Source: Mesorhizobium sp. LHD-90
GTDB taxonomy: Bacteria; Pseudomonadota; Alphaproteobacteria; Rhizobiales; Rhizobiaceae
NCBI RefSeq assembly: GCF_030929505.1
Contig: NZ_JAVFVV010000009.1
Span: 1-64,000, forward strand
DNA length: 64,000 nt
Reading direction: 5' to 3'
The position numbers and the translations under genes were made by a program. Within the stretch, counting starts at the first letter, position 1. Every line of letters begins with the position of its first letter. Shown piece after piece: positions 56,685 to 64,000 of the stretch. The notes below the pieces were generated by a model, which saw only the letters and a list, made by a program, of their open reading frames with translations, was not told the origin of the DNA and did no database searches.

Positions 56685-57371
56685 ATGTGGAAACAGTTAT
56701 GCGCGCTCGCCAGGGGCCGGTCGTACGAAGCCGGTCAGGGCATCGTCGACCGCAACGCGCTGGTGATCCTGCGCCAGCAGATCAGGGACTGCGCCGAGGC
56801 GATCGCCGCGGCGCGCAAGGCGATTGCCGTCGCCGTCGCCCAGAACAGCCAGGAGGCCCAGCAACATGCGAGGTTGGCGGCGCGCATCGAGGATCTCGAA
56901 ACCCGAACCGTTTCGGCGCTGGAGCAGGGCCGCAACGAGCTTGCCCGCGAGGCGGCCGAGACGATCGGCCTGCTCGAGGCGGAAAAGGCGGCTTGCGAAC
57001 AGGCGCAGAAGAATTTCGAGACGGAGATCGCGCGGCTGAAGCGCATCGTCACCGCCTCGGAGATCAGGTTGCGCGACCTGCAGCGCGGCCAGCGCATCGC
57101 CTCGGCGGCCGACTCGACGCAGCGGCTGCGCGAGACCGGCGCCGGCTCGACCCTGTCGAGCCTGCGCGACGCCGAGGAGACGCTGTCGCGGCTGCGCGCC
57201 CGGCAGACCCAGATCGACGCGGCGGCGAATGCGCTGGACGAGATGGAGCAGAGCGGCGATCCCGCCGCCCTCAGCGAGAAACTGGCCGCCGCTGGCTGCG
57301 GCGCGCCGCTGAAGACCGGCGCCGATGCGGTTCTCGAACGGCTGGCCAAGCGCATGAGCGGCGCGGCGTGA
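56685..57371 (+). CDS. pspA: PspA/IM30-family membrane-stress protein
   Basis: A 228-residue, almost wholly helical protein with the PspA coiled coil (about 25-160, VILRQQIRDCAEAIAAARKA and LEAEKAACEQAQKNFETEIA). PspA and IM30 assemble on damaged inner membranes as ESCRT-III-like rods. GGGAG eight bases before ATG 56685. It forms a pair with the YiaA-like gene 69 bases on. Three palindromes control its promoter; no pspF, pspB or pspC is near. Confidence 0.85.
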   Translation: MWKQLCALARGRSYEAGQGIVDRNALVILRQQIRDCAEAIAAARKAIAVAVAQNSQEAQQHARLAARIEDLETRTVSALEQGRNELAREAAETIGLLEAEKAACEQAQKNFETEIARLKRIVTASEIRLRDLQRGQRIASAADSTQRLRETGAGSTLSSLRDAEETLSRLRARQTQIDAAANALDEMEQSGDPAALSEKLAAAGCGAPLKTGADAVLERLAKRMSGAA

Positions 57372-57440
57372 GACCGCGCCGGCCCTGAATTGAAACCTCA
57401 ACCCCAAATCCTGAAACACTCGACCGGAAAGGATCGAAAA

Positions 57441-57728
57441 ATGTCTGTCAATTCCTACACCCCAAAAGACTCCAGCGCCTGGAAGACCTTCACCATGCTG
57501 AGTTTCGGCGTCGCCGCCGCGATGATGGCGGGCGGCATCTATTTCCTCGAGGCAAGCTTCGCCGCCAAGGGCTTTTACGCCATGGCCGCGATCATGCTGG
57601 TGCACACCTCGATCACCATCACCAAGACGCTGCGCGACGCGGAAGAGGCCTCGCGTTTCATCAACCGGGTCGAGGACGCCAAGACCGAGCGCCTGCTGAT
57701 GGACATCCAGCGCGGCGACGGCGCGTAA
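57441..57728 (+). CDS. YiaA/YiaB two-helix membrane protein
   Basis: A 95-residue inner-membrane protein with two helices (about 14-34 and 40-60; FTMLSFGVAAAMMAGGIYFL), as in the YiaAB domain, then a charged cytoplasmic tail TLRDAEEASRFINRVEDAKT. AAAGGA before ATG 57441 is the ribosome site. Co-transcription with pspA suggests it works with PspA at the membrane, perhaps as its anchor; this is inference. Confidence 0.82.
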   Translation: MSVNSYTPKDSSAWKTFTMLSFGVAAAMMAGGIYFLEASFAAKGFYAMAAIMLVHTSITITKTLRDAEEASRFINRVEDAKTERLLMDIQRGDGA

Positions 57729-57741
57729 GCGCCAAGGACAG

Positions 57742-58386
57742 TCATCGGCGGGCTGCCGGGTCGCTCCACGCCGGCCTGTACCCCTGCCGCAGCGCCGCGA
57801 CCGTTGCCGGCGGGGTGAGTAGGCGCGGCGCGCCGAGCGCATCGAGCGCGACGGCTTGCGCATAACCATCGAACGTCCAGCGCGATGCCCGGCCGTGGCG
57901 GACGGCATAGGCTGTCCCGCCGTCGGCCACCATCGCACCGTCAGGCAGGATTCCCAGATCTTCGCCCGAAAGCCGCAGCGCTTTGCCACCGCTGGCCAGC
58001 CTTTCGCCGTGCAACCGCGCGTCGATGTCGAAAACCTTAGGTCGGACCAGTCCGTTGCCGGCGGCAAAGCAGTCGGAAAATTCCGTCGCCCGCTCGCGCC
58101 GGCAGTAGAAGCAGGGGCGGTGGCCGGCGGCCAGCGCCGTCACCTCGTCGAGGAAGAACAGTTCGGTCCAGCCCGCGTTGCCGGAGAGGGCGTTGCGGCC
58201 CATGACCTCGCGTTTGCGGCCGCGAAATTCGCATTCGCAGATCAGCCACGCCTTTGTCGTCCAGCGGCGCTTCAGCAGCGTCTTCGTATCCGGGTCGTGG
58301 ATGACGCCGCGGTTTCCGGTGAACAGGCCGCGCGCGGCCACCGCATGGATTTCGCCGAACGGATCGACGCGGTTCTGCAAGGGCAT
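57742..58386 (-). CDS. conserved hypothetical protein with CxxC motif
   Basis: A 214-residue protein I cannot assign to a named family. Features: an N-terminal region FTGNRGVIHD, then RRWTTKAWLICECEFRGRKR and HRPCFYCRRERATEF, whose cysteines may bind zinc, and a C-terminal segment GTAYAVRHGRASRWTFDGYA. No signal peptide or membrane helix. ATG 58386 is chosen; ATG 58413 would add nine residues. Divergent from the amidotransferase gene. Confidence 0.6.
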   Translation of the reverse strand: MPLQNRVDPFGEIHAVAARGLFTGNRGVIHDPDTKTLLKRRWTTKAWLICECEFRGRKREVMGRNALSGNAGWTELFFLDEVTALAAGHRPCFYCRRERATEFSDCFAAGNGLVRPKVFDIDARLHGERLASGGKALRLSGEDLGILPDGAMVADGGTAYAVRHGRASRWTFDGYAQAVALDALGAPRLLTPPATVAALRQGYRPAWSDPAARR

Positions 58387-58473
58387 GGCAGGGTCCCGTT
58401 GTGGTCTATTCATTCTGGTCCGGCCGCATGATATCCAACGCCAAAATGGCTGCATTCCGAAACAGGCACGTTG

Positions 58474-59172
58474 ATGAAGGTTCTCGTCGTCCAGAATTTT
58501 GAAGGCACCGGGCTGGGGCAGGTGGCGAAGGCGCTGGAAGAGGCCGGCGCGGAGATCGACCTGCGCCGCGCGCATCATGGCGAGGCATTGCCGGACAGTT
58601 CCGACGGATACGACGCGGCAGTGCTGCTCGGCGGCGGGCAGAACGCGCTGGCGGACGACGACTTTCCCTACATCCCCGCGCTGCTGGACCTCTCCCGCGA
58701 CTTCTCGAAGAAGGACAAGGCGGTGCTGGGCATCTGCCTCGGCAGCCAGCTTCTGGCCCGGGCCTTCGGTGGAACGAACCAGATCGGCGGTGCGCGCGAA
58801 TTCGGCTGGTGTCCCGTGAGCCTGACCGACGAGGGCGCGGCCGATCCGGTGCTGAGCCACGCGCCGCGCAATTTTTCGATCTTCCAATGGCACGACGATA
58901 CGTTTTCGCTGCCGGATGGTGCGCTGCATCTGGCGACCAGCGGCGTCGCCCAAAACCAGGCGTTCCGGATAGGCCGCGCCACTTACGGCATCCAGTTCCA
59001 TTTCGAGGCCGACACGACACTGGTGCGCGAGTGGAAACAGGCTTTTGCCGGTACCATCGCCGAACGCGAGCCGGACTGGCCGGGCCGCTTCGAGACGGAG
59101 GCGGCGCGCCACGGGCCGGGCGCCGATGCCGCCGGGCTGGCGCTGGCACGCGCCTGGGTCGCGACGATCTGA
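58474..59172 (+). CDS. class I glutamine amidotransferase-like protein
   Basis: A 232-residue GATase1 domain on its own. The nucleophile Cys is in VLGICLGSQLLARAFGG (about residue 89), and the His-Glu pair is in GIQFHFEADT (about 170). It resembles stand-alone GMP-synthase-like amidotransferases. The acceptor substrate is unknown. ATG 58474 is used; the preceding in-frame TTG is less likely. Confidence 0.85.
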   Translation: MKVLVVQNFEGTGLGQVAKALEEAGAEIDLRRAHHGEALPDSSDGYDAAVLLGGGQNALADDDFPYIPALLDLSRDFSKKDKAVLGICLGSQLLARAFGGTNQIGGAREFGWCPVSLTDEGAADPVLSHAPRNFSIFQWHDDTFSLPDGALHLATSGVAQNQAFRIGRATYGIQFHFEADTTLVREWKQAFAGTIAEREPDWPGRFETEAARHGPGADAAGLALARAWVATI

Positions 59173-59352
59173 GGTTCCCTGACCCGACCGTGACATAAAG
59201 ATCACGGTCCAAAACACTCTGCATCGGCGGCGGATATTTGCGTGGCTTTGGGCGTTTGCCCGGCTTAGAAGGCCGCCGCGTCAGGCGGCCGGCAACACAA
59301 TCGTAACCGTGAGCCCCTAAGAGTTTAAGAGAAACCAACCGGGATAACCGCC

Positions 59353-59484
59353 TTGCGTTCCGCGCTTCTTTCCCTTGCCATGCTTGTCGCCATTGTCCTG
59401 TTCGGGATGGGCGTCTATTCGGTCGACGCCGGCAGCGAGCAGGCCGTCGTCGACGGCTACGGCGTGGTCGCCGCCACGCATTGA
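59353..59484 (+). CDS. possible 43-residue membrane peptide
   Basis: A short frame with TTG start encodes RSALLSLAMLVAIVLFGMGV, a single membrane helix, followed by a short polar tail ending VVAATH. The codon positions show the usual G/C preference of genes here. The ribosome site is weak, and the start could be the ATG nine codons on. It fills an otherwise empty gap. Confidence 0.35.
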   Translation: MRSALLSLAMLVAIVLFGMGVYSVDAGSEQAVVDGYGVVAATH

Positions 59485-59518
59485 GCGTTCGGGCGTCAGC
59501 CCGAGCTTTCCGAAAAAC

Positions 59519-60256
59519 TCAGGCTTCCGCGGTGATCAGGCGTTTTTGCGCGCCGTCCACCACCAGCGCGGTGAGCACGCCGGAGCGGAAGGCGCCGGTG
59601 TCGACATTGACGCGGTTGGCCAGCACTTCCGGCTCGTCGGTGATGGTGTGGCCGTGCACGATCACCTTCGGATGCAGGCCCGGATAATCCAGAAATTCGT
59701 TGCGGATCCAGATCAGATGGTCGGGGTCCTGCAGGTCGAGAGCCACGCCGGGGCGGATGCCGGCATGGCAGAAGAAGAAATCGCCGAACGACACGCTGAA
59801 TCGGCATGAATGGATGAAGCGTGCGTGTTCCGGCGGCATCGCCAGCGCAAGATCGGCGTGGAAGCGCTCCAGATCACGGAAAAGACGCCCGAACCGCACA
59901 TCGTACGACGCCGCCGTTTCGATGCCACCGCACTGCATGAACAGCGATTCTTTCGCCGGCGCCACCAGGAATTCCAGAAATCCCATGTCGTGGTTGCCGG
60001 CGAGCGTGATCATGCGCCGGTCGCGCGCGCAGGCCGCGATCAGGAAGTCGATGACGCCGCGTGAATTCGGGCCGCGGTCGACATAGTCGCCGAGATGGAT
60101 GATGCGCCAGTCGGCGACCTTGTCCCGAGAAATCTCGTTGGCGATGCGCGCGTGCATCTTTTCGAGCAGGTCGAGCCGGCCATGCACGTCGCCGATGGCG
60201 TAGAGCCGGATTCCCTCCGGTCCGCACGCGTCGAGGAAATGGATGCCTTCGGCCAT
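59519..60256 (-). CDS. metallophosphoesterase (serine/threonine phosphatase-like)
   Basis: A 245-residue calcineurin-like phosphoesterase. The metal motifs are in order: YAIGDVHGRLD (about 19), IHLGDYVDRGPNSRGV (about 53), TLAGNHDMGF (about 83), then FCHAGIRPG and VIVHGHT. This is the PrpA/PrpB and ApaH-like group, acting on phosphoproteins or Ap4A. ATG 60256 gives the normal length; an upstream TTG would add 13 residues. Confidence 0.88.
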   Translation of the reverse strand: MAEGIHFLDACGPEGIRLYAIGDVHGRLDLLEKMHARIANEISRDKVADWRIIHLGDYVDRGPNSRGVIDFLIAACARDRRMITLAGNHDMGFLEFLVAPAKESLFMQCGGIETAASYDVRFGRLFRDLERFHADLALAMPPEHARFIHSCRFSVSFGDFFFCHAGIRPGVALDLQDPDHLIWIRNEFLDYPGLHPKVIVHGHTITDEPEVLANRVNVDTGAFRSGVLTALVVDGAQKRLITAEA

Positions 60257-60306
60257 GATTGATCCGCAAAGGAATGGTTTCTCGATCTTGTTCAAACCGG
60301 CAACGA

Positions 60307-60873
60307 CTAGAACTCGTCGCCGGTCCTAGAAGTGCTTTGCAACCGTGCGAAAGCCACCTGATAGGCTGCGGCAGCCATCTGGTCGAAGCAGCAGAACAGG
60401 ATTTTTTGCAGGCTCGAACCCGTCGCTGCTTCGCATGCCGCCGTCACAGCGATTTGGGCCGCGCGGTCCTGGGGAAAGCGATAGCGCCCCGTGGATATCG
60501 CCGGGAACGCGATGCTCGCAAGCCCGAATTCTCCGGCCAGTTCGAGGGAATTGCGATAGCAGTCCGCCAGCAACGCGTCCTCGCCGTGCTCGCCGCCGCG
60601 CCAAACGGGGCCAACTGTGTGGATGACATGGCGCGCGGGCAGCCTGTAGCCGCGCGTGATCTTGGCCTCGCCGGCCTTGCAGCCGTTCAGCGTCCGGCAT
60701 TCGGCCACAAGCTCCGGACCGGCGCGGCGATGGATCGCGCCATCGACTCCACCACCGCCGAGCAGCGAACTGTTGGCGGCGTTGACGATGGCGTCGACAT
60801 CAAGCGTCGTGATGTCGCCGACCAGTATGGACAGGACGGTGTCGCCGTGCCGGATACTCTTCGGTTCTTCCAT
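60307..60873 (-). CDS. macrodomain protein (O-acetyl-ADP-ribose deacetylase type)
   Basis: A 188-residue macrodomain. The ADP-ribose loops are [20 protein letters not shown] (about 18-37), [14 protein letters not shown] (about 39-52) and [12 protein letters not shown] (about 122). This is the YmdB/MacroD type, which removes acetyl-ADP-ribose or ADP-ribose from proteins. Its ATG overlaps the stop of the upstream iron-sulfur protein gene by one base, so the two are coupled. Confidence 0.92.
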   Translation of the reverse strand: MEEPKSIRHGDTVLSILVGDITTLDVDAIVNAANSSLLGGGGVDGAIHRRAGPELVAECRTLNGCKAGEAKITRGYRLPARHVIHTVGPVWRGGEHGEDALLADCYRNSLELAGEFGLASIAFPAISTGRYRFPQDRAAQIAVTAACEAATGSSLQKILFCCFDQMAAAAYQVAFARLQSTSRTGDEF

Positions 60874-61649
60874 CAGTCGTTTCCTCCGATCGATGGCGCG
60901 TCGGTCATACCGGCCAGCACCTCGGCGATATGCCTGACTTCTACCGTCGAGCCGTTTCGTTTCAACCGGCCGGCCATGTGCATCAGGCAACCAAGCTCGC
61001 CGGCGAGCAGGATTTCGGCGCCGGTTGCGCCGATCTCGCCGACCTTGCGTTCTGCGAACACTTTTGAGGCCTTGGCGTAAGGTGTGCAGAAGGATCCGCC
61101 GAAACCGCAGCATGATCCTGCGTCCCGCATCTCGATCAAGTCCAACCCTTCGACGGATTCAAGCAGGGCGCGCGGCTGGCGCCGGATGCCGAACGCGTGC
61201 AGGCCCGCGCAGGAATCGTGATAGGTGGCGGAGGCGTCGAGCCCCGCCGCGATCTTTTCAATGCCGAGCACGTCCGTCAGAAAGCTGACCAGCTCATGAA
61301 CCTTGGCTGCGAAGGTCTTGGCGCGCGCTTCCCATGCGGCGTCGCCGGCAAACAGCGTCGGATAGCGGTGCCGCAGCATGCTGGCGCAGGAGGCGGACGG
61401 CGCGACGATGTAGTCGAAACCCTCGAAGGTTTCGATCGTGCTTTCCGCCGCCGCCCGGGCTTCGGCCCGGTCGTTCGAGGCAAGAGCCGACTGGCCGCAG
61501 CAGGTCTGGGCGCGCGGGATTTCGACCCCGCATCCCGCAGCCTCCAGAAGCCGGGCGGCCGCGAGCCCGACGCTCGGCCGGAACAGGTCGACGAGGCACG
61601 TCACGAACAGGCCGGCGCGCGGCCGGTGCTGGCCGCAAGACGTTGGCAT
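60873..61649 (-). CDS. lldE: CCG-domain iron-sulfur protein, LldE/LutA type
   Basis: A 258-residue protein with two CCG domains, [10 protein letters not shown] (about 50) and SCCGFGGSF (about 198), plus [10 protein letters not shown], the ligands for a 4Fe-4S cluster and partner contacts. This is the LldE/LutA subunit of the lactate-oxidising LldEFG complex. LldF, LldG and a lactate permease are not present here. It follows an LldR-like regulator by 53 bases and overlaps the macrodomain gene. The ATG lacks a strong ribosome site. Confidence 0.82.
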   Translation of the reverse strand: MPTSCGQHRPRAGLFVTCLVDLFRPSVGLAAARLLEAAGCGVEIPRAQTCCGQSALASNDRAEARAAAESTIETFEGFDYIVAPSASCASMLRHRYPTLFAGDAAWEARAKTFAAKVHELVSFLTDVLGIEKIAAGLDASATYHDSCAGLHAFGIRRQPRALLESVEGLDLIEMRDAGSCCGFGGSFCTPYAKASKVFAERKVGEIGATGAEILLAGELGCLMHMAGRLKRNGSTVEVRHIAEVLAGMTDAPSIGGND

Positions 61650-61702
61650 CGCCGATGTGTCGGGCTGGTTGGTCAGGGTGCGGCTCGATCGATGCAGGCT
61701 GG

Positions 61703-62503
61703 TCAGCCGGCTCTCTGCGCCCGTTTGCCGTCGGCGTCTAGCCGCCTGCTCAGTCTCAGCTTCGAAACCCGCTGCCATTCGCCGGTGCGCTCGGCCTGCG
61801 TCATTGCCTGCTCGATGAAGCCGATGTGGTCCATCGCGGCTTGCCGTGCCGCCGCCGGATCGCCGTTGACGACCGCCGCGTGGATTGCCCGATGCTGGGC
61901 AAGCAGCTTTTCGCGCGCATCGACCATGGTGAAGACGATCAGCCGGTTCTCGAACACGCCGTCGGATAACAGCCGGTAGCAGGAGCGCAGCGTGTGCAGC
62001 AGCACGATGTTGTGCGCGCATTCGCCGATGGCGTTGTGGAACTCGACGTCGATCTCCGCCTCTTCCTGAAAATCGCTGCGCCCGTGCGCCGCGGTCATGC
62101 GCTCCATGATGCCCTCCAGCAGCGCATGGTCGTCCGCCGTCGCCCGCCGCGCCGCGTATTCGGCGGCGATCCCTTCCAACTCGCGCCGGTATTCCAGATA
62201 GTCCGCGCGCGCCCTGGTGTGCGACACGATGAGTTCCGCCACGGGAGGGGCGAAGACCTGGCCCACCACGTCGGCCACATGGGTGCCGCCGCCATGGCGC
62301 GTGGCGACCAGCCCGCGAGCTTCGACGATCTTCAATGCATCCCGCAGGACCGGCCGCGATACGTCGAACTGGCGCGCCAGCTCTCGCTCTCCCGGCAGCC
62401 GGTCGCCGCTGCCGAGCACGCCCTCGAGGATCAGGCGCTCGATCTGCAAAACCACCTCGTCGGCGGTTCGAGAATGCACGATCCTGGAAAAGATTTCGCC
62501 CAA
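61703..62503 (-). CDS. GntR-family regulator, FadR/LldR subfamily
   Basis: A 266-residue regulator with a winged helix (about 14-75: DRLPGERELARQFDVSRPVL and VEARGLVATRHGGGTHVADV) and an all-helical FCD ligand domain (about 95-235) with metal-binding His residues (IDVEFHNAI, HRAIHAAV). LldR members answer to lactate. The LldE gene downstream supports that, though the rest of the lactate set is missing. A candidate operator lies upstream. Confidence 0.86.
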   Translation of the reverse strand: MGEIFSRIVHSRTADEVVLQIERLILEGVLGSGDRLPGERELARQFDVSRPVLRDALKIVEARGLVATRHGGGTHVADVVGQVFAPPVAELIVSHTRARADYLEYRRELEGIAAEYAARRATADDHALLEGIMERMTAAHGRSDFQEEAEIDVEFHNAIGECAHNIVLLHTLRSCYRLLSDGVFENRLIVFTMVDAREKLLAQHRAIHAAVVNGDPAAARQAAMDHIGFIEQAMTQAERTGEWQRVSKLRLSRRLDADGKRAQRAG

Positions 62504-62550
62504 AGCGGTTCCCGTTCAGCAGCCGCGCCGAGAATAGGAGAATGCCTCGC

Positions 62551-62575
62551 AACTGGTCAAACAAATTATCCAGTT
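62551..62575. promoter_or_regulatory. candidate operator of the FadR-type regulator
   Basis: AACTGG (62551) and CCAGTT (62570) form an inverted repeat. Inside, TGGTCAAACAA (62554-62564) fits the FadR-subfamily pattern tnGTnnnACna. It lies about 50-70 bases before the regulator start, a normal place for autoregulation. Confidence 0.45.
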
Positions 62576-63012
62576 TGGAAGAGCTGACCGGCGGCAAGGC
62601 AGCACGTCTATCCACCTTGCCGCCGACAATAGACCGAAGAACATGCCGGCGACATGGCGGAGCGGTGAAGACGAATGTCGATTTTTGTAAACCGCATGTC
62701 CCCAAAACGGCCGGTGCGGTCGATTTTTCAGGACGTTTTTGAAGTCCGTTGCGGTCGAATTCCTGGGGCGCTTCACCAACCCATTGCATTTGCTGGATTT
62801 TCCGGACTTCACGCGGTCTTTTTGCAAACGTTCTGCCTTATCGCACAGGCAAGCATCGACTGGCGCGCGCTGCCGGAAAATTCTGCGGATGCAGAGGCTT
62901 AGGTTCATTTTCGATGTCTAATGTTGCGGCGCGAAAAGAATATTGCTCGCCGCGCCATGGTTGGCAGTTGGCTTCGCCTCGGCTGGCCGTCATAACAGGC
63001 TGTTCTCAGGCG
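62576..63012. other. gene-less stretch with dispersed repeat copy 2
   Basis: There is no supported gene between the regulator and the DUF3422 gene. It contains the second copy of the dispersed element at 62736-62815: TTTTTGAAGTCCGTTGCG at the left and CCGGACTTCACGCG at the right, with the perfect inverted ends TGAAGTCCG (62740-62748) and CGGACTTCA (62803-62811). Confidence 0.45.
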
Positions 63013-63024
63013 GTGGATGCGACT

Positions 63025-64000
63025 GTGGCCGACGAACCCGAACCAGATTTTGCCTCGCCCCTGGCCGGGACGGTAATGGGTTTCCCCGCGCATCGCGACC
63101 GCGCGGTCGCCCTCGGCGAGGTGCACGCCCGCCCGCATCCGATGCTGGCGCATCCGCGCGTTCTGATCCAGCTCGCCTTCATGACCGAAGGCGGTTTTGC
63201 GGTCGACCATGCCGTGCTGTGCGAGCTTTCGCGGCGTCTCGGCGTCGCCGCGCCCGACCGGCAGGCGCGGCACTACACCATGAACTGGGGCCAGGGCACG
63301 CTGCGCTGGGAGCGTCATACCGAATTCTCGACCTATCTATGGGAAGGGCCGCTCGACGAGAACGGCCGCCAGCCGGAGGACATGCCTTTCGGCAATGGGT
63401 TTTCGCCGCCCGGCACCGTGATTTCCGGCCTTCGCCTGGAGCTCCGCGCCTGGACTGGCGCCGGCGAGGCGCTTGCCGGCGCTTTCGATCCGTCGGCGCT
63501 TTGCTATTCCACGGTCGAAGGCGGCAACGCGGCGATCGCCACCGACTTTCGCCAGGACCGTGACGGCCTGACGCGGATCGTCGTTCTCGATCAAGGGCTT
63601 ACGCCGGCGCGCAGCGGCGCCCTGGCGCAGCGCCTCATCGAGATCGAAACCTACCGGACGCTGGCCTTGCTCGGCCTGCCGCTGGCGCAATCGCTGTCGG
63701 CGCGGGTGCGGCGCATCGAGGACCGGCTGGCCGCCATCACCGCCGAGATGAGGGCCAGCCCGCGCCGCAACAGCCAGGACCTTCTCGCCGAGCTGACGGA
63801 GCTTGCCGCCGAGCTGGAGGCTGACGCGGCCTCCAGCCTCTACCGTTTCGGCGCCAGCCGCGCCTATGACGTCATCGTCCGGGAGCGGCTGGAGGCACTC
63901 GGCGAGGAGGCGATCGCCGGCGGCGAGACCTGGAAGGGTTTTCTGCAGCGGCGCCTCGCGCCGGCCATGCGCACCTGCCAATCGGTCGAGAGCCGGCAAG
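63025..64000 (+). CDS. DUF3422 family protein, C-terminus cut by window end
   Basis: An open frame runs to the window end, about 325 residues so far. Family segments are visible: EVHARPHPMLAHPRVLIQLA, HYTMNWGQGTLRWERHTEFS and the later GASRAYDVIVRERL. DUF3422 proteins are about 430 residues and usually have C-terminal membrane helices, which would lie beyond the edge. The start is uncertain: GTG 63025 (GGTGGA upstream), GTG 63013 or ATG 63076. Function unknown. Confidence 0.82.
   Translation, partial: MADEPEPDFASPLAGTVMGFPAHRDRAVALGEVHARPHPMLAHPRVLIQLAFMTEGGFAVDHAVLCELSRRLGVAAPDRQARHYTMNWGQGTLRWERHTEFSTYLWEGPLDENGRQPEDMPFGNGFSPPGTVISGLRLELRAWTGAGEALAGAFDPSALCYSTVEGGNAAIATDFRQDRDGLTRIVVLDQGLTPARSGALAQRLIEIETYRTLALLGLPLAQSLSARVRRIEDRLAAITAEMRASPRRNSQDLLAELTELAAELEADAASSLYRFGASRAYDVIVRERLEALGEEAIAGGETWKGFLQRRLAPAMRTCQSVESRQ

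Overview
The window reads as chromosomal DNA of a high-GC alphaproteobacterium of the order Hyphomicrobiales (Rhizobiales), most like Mesorhizobium and relatives. The support is gene content: plant-type GshA, a phasin, a PdhS/PleC-like kinase, a full ectoine catabolic cluster with EnuR, an Irr-type operator, a DUF1127 gene paired with a VtlR/LsrB-like regulator, and a tRNA-His with the alphaproteobacterial acceptor end. No ribosomal RNA, CRISPR array, prophage or intact insertion sequence was seen. The left edge carries only the tail of an IS481-family transposase.

Layout: 0-7 kb holds isocitrate lyase (aceA), a divergent XRE/DUF2083 fatty-acid-type regulator, two envelope-type proteins (DUF2167, DUF937) and a DMT exporter. 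7.5-11.7 kb is a polyamine ABC transporter operon (potFGHI). 11.7-14.6 kb has an AsmA protein and a three-gene toxin-antitoxin cluster with an orphan HicB-like member. 14.7-20.3 kb has acetoacetyl-CoA synthetase, an orphan terminated RNA candidate, and an iron(III) transporter pair (fbpB, fbpA) behind an Irr-box-like palindrome. 20.4-26 kb has a 1523-residue PAS histidine kinase, a phasin with PhaR-like promoter sites, an RNA with three CCUCCUCCC hairpins, and tRNA-His. 28-41.7 kb is the ectoine/5-hydroxyectoine cluster: enuR-ehuABCD-eutABC-doeA-doeB on the minus strand and doeX, doeC, doeD on the plus strand. 41.7-52.3 kb is mostly housekeeping: a quinone-oxidoreductase-like enzyme, xseA, a VtlR/LsrB-like regulator with a DUF1127 protein, a second DUF937 protein, a SpoU methyltransferase, gshA, a TerC-family membrane protein, rsmE and a TetR regulator. 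52.5-64 kb has a large RTX protein, a polysaccharide deacetylase, pspA with a YiaA-like gene behind three identical palindromes, several small enzymes, an LldR-like/LldE/macrodomain group, and a DUF3422 gene cut by the window end.

How the genes fit together: several genes belong to acetyl-CoA and polyhydroxybutyrate economy (aceA and its regulator, acetoacetyl-CoA synthetase, phasin). The ectoine cluster is complete from import to aspartate, using ectoines as carbon and nitrogen sources; no ectABC biosynthesis genes lie in the window.

The most unusual signals are regulatory: the triple anti-Shine-Dalgarno hairpin RNA after the phasin gene, the triple TGAACnACGTTCA operator before pspA, direct-repeat EnuR operator candidates, a structured leader before the TerC-family gene, and several palindromic dispersed elements, one of them inside the ehu operon. 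All functional calls come from reading the sequence and recalled family knowledge; no database search was run.
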